From the NCBI GenBank assembly GCA_012295275.1, contig CM022679.1:1415775-1479774 (forward strand): a stretch of 64,000 nt of DNA, in the 5' to 3' direction. The notes under the pieces are model-generated. The model had not been told where the DNA came from, made no database searches, and saw nothing but the letters and a program-made list of their open reading frames with translations. How positions within the stretch are numbered: position 1 is the first letter of the stretch; every line of letters begins with the position of its first letter. Below are positions 51,181 through 64,000 of this stretch, one piece after another. This stretch comes from Chrysomallon squamiferum (lineage: Eukaryota > Mollusca > Gastropoda > Neomphalida > Peltospiridae). The position numbers and the translations under genes are program-made.

Positions 51181-52343
51181 TTACTCATCGGAAATGTGTT
51201 TATATTCTTGCTTTTCATTTGTTTGTTGTCGTTGTTTTGTTTTGTTTTTATTGGGGTTTTTTTCTTTCTTACTTTCTTTTTTAACTGAATAAAAAGACAG
51301 ACCCTTTATAACAGTACTGTTTGTTCCGTTTATTACCGATAAACTTTAAATTTGTTTAATGATAATTCATTTTAGACTGGACGTCAATATTTTATGATTG
51401 ACACTTAATCATGTTGTGGTAATAACAGGTTTTAATGTGCACTTTGAGAAAGAGAGAAAAAAATTAATTATAAAACACACAAACAAAAGCTTTTGTGTTT
51501 CAGTCACGGGACACTGGTTAAAGGGAGGAAGTAACAAGAAGGAATATTGCCAGGAATCGATCCTACGTGCACGTGGAGCTCGCTTTACGATTTAATGACT
51601 TCGCGGCACTTAAAGGCAAATAACCCAAAACGCCGTTGTCGTGAATCGATCTCCACAGACCGTGCGTCTGGTGTCAGGCGTTTCGCTGCGGTGAAAGACA
51701 AATTACACGAGTTTATTGGAACACAGTCTGGGACGCGGGAACTAACGACTTCCTGAGTGGGCTTGGTAAAGGGAAACAATACGAAACGTTAGCAAATAAA
51801 CTGGAGGGAAATTGCATGATTCATCTGGCACTTATTGTATTAAGAGATTTTCGTAAAAATGAAGCGAGAATCAATACGAGATGGTAATGATCTGAACTTC
51901 GAAGACCGCGCAGTGAATGCAGAAAAAACAAAGACCTGTGTCAGGATTACGAACACAATTCGAAACGACGTCTTGCGTTTGTTATTCTTTTCATTGTGAC
52001 ATCATTACGACTCTTGTTGCTGTTATGGTTTTTTTATTTTAGTACACACAGAGTTAGCTCTTAATGTGTTCGCTGGTGAAGAGGAAAATGTCAAAGATGA
52101 TTGCACACGTCGTTGTTGAAGTCATTGTTGTGTGATTAGAGAGCTCACTGCGGTGTTTCCACGCGGATCGATACCAGTGTGTGTTGGTAGTCGTGCAGGA
52201 ATTCCTCCGAGCACGCTGACTGTCAGAACGAGTTTTATCAGCGGTTTGTATGTTTAACAGTCGCTTCATCTCTGGCGCAGCACATCGCACGTTGTTCCGT
52301 TCACTGCCGCTCCGTGCTCGGCCTCTACGACCTCCTCACTTAG
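51181..52343. other. Intergenic, no supported gene
   Basis: Around 51540-51660 are two ggaatcgatcc/gaatcgatctcc motifs that look like B-box fragments of decayed tRNA-related repeats. The stretch 51850-52340 is less repetitive and GC-richer, but I find no exon with good borders. Confidence 0.4.
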
Positions 52344-52660
52344 CACGTCATTCGGGTACGACACAGTTTTTCAGTTTGCACGTGTGATTCTGGTACGACA
52401 CAGTTTTCCAGTCTGCACGTGTGATTCTGGTACGACACAGTTTTCAGTTTGCACGTGATTCTGGTACGACACAGTTTTCAGTCTGCACGTGTGATTCTGG
52501 TACGACAGTTTTCAGTCTGCACGTAATTCTGGTACGACACAGTTTTCAGTCTGCACGTAATTCTGGTACGACACAGTTTTCAGTCTGCACGTAATTCTGG
52601 TACGACACAGTTTTCAGTCTGCACGTAATTCTGGTACGACACAGTTTTCAGTCTGCACGT
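52344..52660. repeat. Minisatellite, nine copies of a 31-37 bp unit
   Basis: The unit is attctggtacgacacagttt followed by tcagtctgcacgt(gtg). Copies 6-9 are almost identical and shorter (cacgtaattctgg); copies 1-5 carry the gtgatt form and more changes. The array appears to have grown at its right end. Confidence 0.93.
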
Positions 52661-52736
52661 GTTCCAGGTTAGATACGAAGTGAACATCGGCTTCGAGGTG
52701 CAGTAACCCGAGAATTGACGACTCTAACATTCTGAC

Positions 52737-52850
52737 AGCTTAGAGTAGCAGTCCTCCTGACCATACTTCGACACAGCTTAGAGTAGCAGTCCTCCTGACC
52801 ATACTTCGACACAGCTTAGTGTGGCAGTCCTCCTGACCATACTTCGACAC
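52737..52850. repeat. 38-bp tandem repeat, three exact-length copies
   Basis: Three copies of agcttagagtagcagtcctc followed by ctgaccatacttcgacac. The first two are identical and the third has agtgtggc for agagtagc. It lies 76 bp from the previous minisatellite. Its unit ends in cgacac, which also occurs in the neighbour's unit (cgacacag). Confidence 0.93.
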
Positions 52851-58020
<5,170 letters not shown>

Positions 58021-58210
58021 GCTGGTTTATGGGAAATACGAACGTTAGAGTACCTGAAAGGCTGATATATGGGAAATACGACTGCTATAGTACGTCAAAG
58101 GCTGGTACATGGGAAATGTAAAGATCAAAGGCTGGTACATGGGAAATATAAAGGTCAAAGGCTGGTGTCTGGGAAATATGAATATTGCAGTACGTCAGAG
58201 CCTGGGAAAT
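58021..58210. repeat. Degenerate tandem repeat, 29 or 44-45 bp spacing
   Basis: The core aaaggctggtacatgggaaat occurs about six times in the forms ggctggtttatgggaaat, ggctgatatatgggaaat, ggctggtacatgggaaat (twice) and ggctggtgtctgggaaat, ending with gcctgggaaat. Spacers are either short (gtaaagatc) or long (acgactgctatagtacgtc), so a 15-16 bp block is present in some units only. Confidence 0.85.
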
Positions 58211-58440
58211 GGGGAAACTGAACGAGTGACTGGAAATACGGGAAGCCGACTGAAAGGTTTCTATCCATTACTGGTCATTACTCTCATTTGTTGTGCAGCA
58301 TAAGATCTTCCTCTCTGTTGCAGTTAGCTGTGATTGAGTTATTGTGATGTCCATCACCGACACAATTTCAGACCCTCCGCAGTTCACAGTTAATAACAAA
58401 TTTAATAACAGTAATTTCGTTACCACCAACCATAGCTTAC

Positions 58441-58512
58441 CAGGCCTCGGCCCTAGCTCCGCTCTCAGTCTGCAGTCAGTGACGTCATTAACTTCCCCTT
58501 CCTGCACGAGAT
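58441..58512 (-). CDS. Weak candidate internal exon
   Basis: A 72-nt minus-strand segment with acceptor gagtcactatttcag and strong donor cctg|gtaagc. It is open as LVQEGEVNDVTDCRLRAELG then PRPG, phase 1 at both ends. The plus strand of the same region is also open (MSITDTISDPPQFTVNNKF...), so strand choice is uncertain. No neighbours support it and no family is recognised. Confidence 0.22.
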
Positions 58513-59522
<1,010 letters not shown>

Positions 59523-59705
59523 AGGGAGAGAGTCAGAGATAGAGGGGAAGGCTAGACAGTGAAAAAGAGAGAGAAAGAAAGAAAGACAAGAAGGATAGAG
59601 AGACAGAGACAAAGAAAGATACAGTGAGAGAGAGACAGAGCGGGAGAGAGATCGAGAGGAAGGAGAGAGAAAGAAAAAGAGATCGAGAAAGAAAGAAGGA
59701 GAGAG

Positions 59706-60055
59706 TAGTTTTGTGTTTAGTTCGTTGTTCTCGTAGTTACCTACAGACACGTATTCGACCAGTTCACCTTTCACAACAGAAACGTATCGTGTTATCTACC
59801 ATTAATCTCCTTAATCCATACTGTAATGATTTCTGAATGAAACGAAGCGTGGAAGCAGAATTTAGGTCAATGTCAATCGGTGATAGCAAGTGTAACGTGT
59901 TTGAAAATAAGTAAAGTTCTGAATCAAAGCTACTTAATGTTAGTTTTTACAACTATTTCTAACAAGCTTTTATTCAGTGAACGAGGTTTATGCATGCTTG
60001 TCGTGGGCATACGATCCAGGAGGCTGGGTCATCTGTGTAAGAGAATTTCAGTGTT
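59706..60055. other. Intergenic, no supported gene
   Basis: AT-rich single-copy-looking DNA between the purine tract and the 113-bp tandem repeat. I see nothing coding or RNA-like. Confidence 0.5.
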
Positions 60056-60400
60056 GTAGAGAATCCCTTAGAGAAAGAAGAAGCATACACTTCTAAAGCA
60101 GTTTAAGTTTAATTATGGAAAAGAAAGGCATAGTGTCTTAAATCTGTGAGATAATTTTTATCACTTTTATAGAGAATTACCAAGAAAAACGAGACTGCTC
60201 AACCGCTAAAACAATTTACATTTAGTTATTGAAAAGACAGGCACAGATCTTAAATGTCAAAGATAATTTTATATGGGTATTATAGAGAATTACCAAGAGA
60301 AAGGAAAGGCACCACTCTTTAAGATTATTTAAAATTATTTATGTATGAGAGAGGCATAGGTTTTAAATCTCTGAGATAATTTTGTATCGGTGTATTGTGA
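60056..60400. repeat. Three diverged tandem copies of a roughly 113-bp unit
   Basis: Each unit runs tagagaattaccaagagaaa, an a/t-rich middle (taaaacaatttacatttag), then ggcatagttcttaaatct and gagataattttatatgg. The copies are clearly homologous but about 20-25 per cent different. This is an old tandem triplication with no conserved frame. Confidence 0.78.
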
Positions 60401-60507
60401 GATTTGAGATAAAAAGAACTTTAGATTCTGTTTCACGTTCCAGATAAAGAGGATTTATAAGTTGTATTTCCCTGGTGGGTTGATTCATTGTTTTTATTGG
60501 CATTGTA

Positions 60508-60645
60508 GCTGTTTTCCTTGTAATGAATGAACTGTACTGGACCTAAATCGTCGATAGTTTAATCTTGAAAATATCTTAAACTTTTCATCAAAACCTGATA
60601 ATAAATAACCACGGTGCTGGCCATAAATTCATCAAGAGGTTATTG
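60508..60645. repeat. Dispersed duplicate, copy 2 (partner at 56425-56538)
   Basis: See the partner entry. This copy begins ttccttgtaatgaatgaact and retains aaaatatcttaaacttttca, ending near caagaggttattg. It is 4.1 kb from copy 1 and in the same orientation. Confidence 0.75.
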
Positions 60646-61494
60646 TAAATTAGATTTTATCTCTTCTTGTTAAGCTATAGTTTTTTTTATAGTAAGCACA
60701 ATCAACATCCACAACATCAAAACCAATAACAACAAAAATAAATAAATTTAAATAAATAAATAAATAAACAAATAAATAAATAAATATTGTTATTTAAAAT
60801 AATGATGTATCTTCAATTGAGATAACCATAGTAGTAGCAGAATTTACTTATTTAAATTTTTCTTTTTTCTTTCTCTATTTATTTTTTTTTTTTAAACAAA
60901 GTAAACAGATTTGTTTCCTTGTTTATTTATTTATTTATTTAAACAAAGTAAACAGATTTGTGAACAATTGTTTTCTCTTAAGGTCTTCTCAGCCTTTCTA
61001 GATTTTAAAAAGGAGAGTAAAATAACGAGCATGTACTGGAATAGAAGTAAAATGTATTTCGTTCTGCATCTGTTGTTTAGAAAAAAACCTTCTCACTCCA
61101 AATGAACTTTCACAACGACAGCAACATCGGTTTGCTGGTCAGGAAGTGTATGACGTGAAGGCTTGACACAGATATTTTAATTACCACATTCGATTTTTTT
61201 AGATGAAGAATTTCAAAAAATAAGTAGCTAATAGGTTTTTAAGTACTGGTATCGATTGTTTCAGTGGATATTTTATAATGAACAACATTTTGTAAAACGC
61301 ATCAAAACCTTGGATACATTAGTGTGTGGTAGTTGCTAGACATTGTATAATGAAAAAAATAATGTATCTTCTTTAAAAATGTTTGTTTGTTTTTATTTTT
61401 TTCTGATGTTTTTTTTCTTTCTTGTTTTCTTTTTTTTTTTTTTTTTTTTTTTTTATTTTATTTATTAATTTTTTTTTTTAATTATTTTTTTTTT

Positions 61495-61526
<32 letters not shown>

Positions 61527-63296
61527 TTCATTAGTGTTTATATATTGGGTCCTGAATTTTAAGTACTAGAAGACTTCAGTAAGTTTTTCGTCAGATTCTG
61601 AGCCCCTGCAAAAATCCATGTTGGACCCTCTCCTGTACAAGTGAACCCTCATCTTTACCTACATGGCTTTCAGTATTACCAGAACTTTCAGAACAAGATA
61701 AAACACCTTCACTTCACCACCATAAGTCTTCACTATTTATTCTACAATGAGAGAAAATTTACACGTTTACGTCATTCTCTCTAGTGAACCTCTGTTTAGA
61801 TACAGAGGATTTTAGACACAGACTGAACGAACGATTCTCTCTGCTGTTTCACACTCTGCTGGTTTCTGTTGACCAAAAGGTCGCTATTATCTGTAATAAT
61901 TGTATTCCCGTATTGATTCAAACTCCTAAACACATTACTTTGTCCAGATCTACGTTCTTTTGTCTAACGATCTCCACAAGGCTGAAATTTCCCAGCGTTG
62001 TAAGTGGCCATTACCGAGTAATGATTGTATAGCACTCGAAATTAATTAGAGAATAGGTATTGTTTATTAAGACAAATAAACTGTATGTTATTGAGAACGA
62101 CTGTGGTTACTGGCAAAACAGAAGGTGTAGTAACGTGAGAGTGAGATAGAGTGTTGTTGTTGTTTGAAAATAATAGCTGAATCATTTAATTAATATTGTT
62201 ATTTAGATACCTTTTCATTCACGCTTTTCTGACAGAAGTCTCTCTTTCTCTATGTGTGTATATGTGTATATATGTCTGCCTGTCTCTCTGTATGTATGTC
62301 TGTATGTATGTATTGATGTGTGTAAGCTTCTGCATGTGTCTGTGTGTGTCCATAATTATAAGTATTGTTTTCCTATAAAATTAGTTCCTTGGGATTTCAG
62401 ATTGAATTGACATTAAAACAACGACAGCAAAAATTTAAAATAATAAAAATAATAATATAGTAATAAGTATTATTATCATTATTATTATTATATGATGATG
62501 ATAATGATGATGATTATGGTAATAATAACGATGGATATAATTTTTGTATTAATATTACGTTTGGCTCTCTCTGTGTAGTGTGAAAATCTGTAGAATTTTC
62601 TTCTTTACGCAAATTTGATGGGTTTTTTGTTGTTGTTTTGTTGTTGTTTTTAAATCGTACACAGTCGATATTTGCCTGTAAAGAAATGTGTCAGTATTCA
62701 GCACAGCGAGGACCCAGACGGTGTAAGAAACTCTGCGACGTCTTCAGAATCCCAAACAGCTTGACCTCCTAGCGCCATCTTGACAAGCGCAGATAACTCA
62801 CGTCTCTGACAACAATGGCCGTTACGTTAAAACGCAAGGATCATCGTTATGGAAGAATATTTTAATATTCAGTCCCAGTCTGGACAAAATATCCAGAGAA
62901 ACCAAATAAAAACAGTTGATAGATTTGTGTTAACACTCAGTTTAGGTATTATGGGGAAAAACATAAAAGAAATACATTAAAAAAAAATAAGAAGAAAAAA
63001 AAAAAAAAATCAGAAAAAAAAAGATAAGAAAAATAATGAAACCTTAAAGGATTTTTCATGTATATATATATATATATATTTCTTTTTTTTTTCATTAACT
63101 AAAATATTTTTATAATCTTTTTTTTTTGTTTTTTTTTTTTTGAAGGATGCAGGACTCGTTTGTCAAATTCAGATTTCACTTTATTGAAGCCATAGATTAA
63201 TGTATGTTGTTTATATCCGACATTTTTATATAAAAAAACGTTTTATCTATTGGCTTTCTGACAATAGTGTATCATCTTTCATCATTTGGGTTTCAG
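60646..63296. other. Intergenic, no supported gene
   Basis: Contents: (AAAT)n at 60737-60784; T-rich and A-rich runs at 61380-61530; (TATG)-type repeats at 62250-62345; and (TA)/T-rich tracts at 63060-63140. The stretch 62700-62830 is GC-richer, with gcgccatcttg (62772-62782, a reverse YY1-like CAAGATGGCGC), and could be a promoter for a gene outside my recognition. Confidence 0.45.
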
Positions 63297-63368
63297 TGGA
63301 CTCAATGCATTCTACAAACTGTTGATCTGAGCGAGTTGAAATTTGATTTCACTAAACGAAAGAGGAGA
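63297..63368 (+). CDS. Weak candidate internal exon
   Basis: A 72-nt segment with acceptor catcatttgggtttcag and moderate donor gaga|gtagct, phase 0 at both ends. It reads WTQCILQTVDLSELKFDFTK then RKRR. The composition is protein-like with a basic end. The frame also stays open to 63593. No partner exon was found and the protein is not recognised. Confidence 0.2.
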
Positions 63369-63718
63369 GTAGCTACCACGAGCGAGTCACACGGTGCATT
63401 CTGCTTAATGAAGATTAATGTTTACTCAGTTATGACGTTAAAACAGTTTTTACAGCTGATTTCCGATACAAGGCTCTGCCCACCAACAACTGCGACGTTT
63501 ACTTCTACACAGACCGCGTTACTACAGTCAACTGCGTTTGTAGAGAAACCATTTTGTTCATTCGTATATTTTAATAACTCTCATTATCTTTGATGTGTGT
63601 ATCTCTCATTAATTAGTCATTAGAAAAACTGGAAAATCTTAAAACACATTCCTTTCAGCTGCTGCGTCTATTTTATACATTTATTCTGCATCACTTTTAA
63701 TATCTTTGAATAGAAACT

Positions 63719-63785
63719 GGAACTCGATCCCAGAACCTAAGTATTAAAGCGGATGTTTTAACCACTGCTCCATTCAAGTCTCGAA
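63719..63785 (-). repeat. tRNA-derived SINE head or tRNA pseudogene
   Basis: On the minus strand an A-box-like tggagcagtggttaaaac is followed about 25 bp later by ggttctgggatcgagttcc, a B-box-like element. The order and spacing match a tRNA-related Pol III promoter, but the stems do not pair well. It does not resemble the serine tRNA array. Confidence 0.45.
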
Positions 63786-64000
63786 TCGCTATCTGGGACA
63801 GCTGAGTTTGTGAAACTGCTACGTGTTATGTGTCACATGACAGTTAATATACAGCTAGCTGTCTGTGACTCTCACTTCCATAGCTGCGTGTTTGTCCACT
63901 AGTGTGAGTGCGCTTTTCAAAACCGCCATTTAAAGAGAGAAGATTCAACACGATGTACAGTTCTTTGTCGTCATTAATTCTCACAGATAGGAATTAGAGA

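Overview
This window is animal (metazoan) nuclear DNA: AT-rich, with intron-containing coding exons and eukaryotic tRNA genes with internal A/B boxes and oligo-T terminators. Simple-sequence repeats are extremely dense: some fifteen (GA)n/(CT)n tracts of about 60-200 bp, many (TAA)n/(TTA)n, (CA)n and (CATA)n tracts, and several minisatellites. There is no operon structure, no CRISPR array, and no recognisable transposase or reverse transcriptase. A lophotrochozoan, perhaps a mollusc, is my guess from the repeat style; nothing in the sequence proves it. Most long open frames here are translations of simple repeats and are not genes.

Three real gene systems can be supported. (1) At 8365-9213 (minus) is an intronless protein-kinase gene of 282 residues. 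It is essentially a bare catalytic domain with an altered catalytic loop (HCDVNPSN where HRDLKxxN is usual). (2) From 42036 down to 32548 (minus) I assembled a seven-exon gene from splice signals and phase. It encodes about 290 residues with two membrane helices and a C-terminal tail carrying two PPxY motifs (PPSYD, PPPSYDE). None of its exons is visible as a long open frame except the membrane exon. All six introns are GT-AG and all phases agree, although exons 4 and 5 are weaker. (3) Ten identical, complete tRNA-Ser(AGA) genes plus one 3'-end fragment occur in three groups. Three are on the plus strand at 22.4-23.3 kb. Three and the fragment are on the plus strand at 42.9-44.3 kb. Four are on the minus strand at 49.2-51.0 kb. 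The last two groups face each other as an imperfect inverted duplication. Flanking DNA falls into a few reusable classes shuffled between copies, so the array evolved by segmental duplication and unequal exchange. A short GGG..GATAA element sits about 55 or 65 bp upstream of most copies.

Layout: 0-8.3 kb is repeat-rich intergenic DNA. The kinase lies at 8.4-9.2 kb. From 9.2 to 22.3 kb is intergenic, with a GC-rich promoter-like patch near 9.9-10.0 kb. tRNA group I is at 22.4-23.3 kb. From 23.3 to 32.3 kb is intergenic, with one isolated candidate exon (28.0-28.2 kb). A cluster of TGACGTCA-like motifs lies at 32.3-32.5 kb. The PPxY membrane-protein gene occupies 32.5-42.0 kb, with a 28-copy 33-bp minisatellite in one intron. 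tRNA groups II and III occupy 42.9-51.0 kb. From 51 to 64 kb is intergenic, with two adjacent minisatellites (52.3-52.9 kb), further tandem repeats, and a few weak candidate exons.
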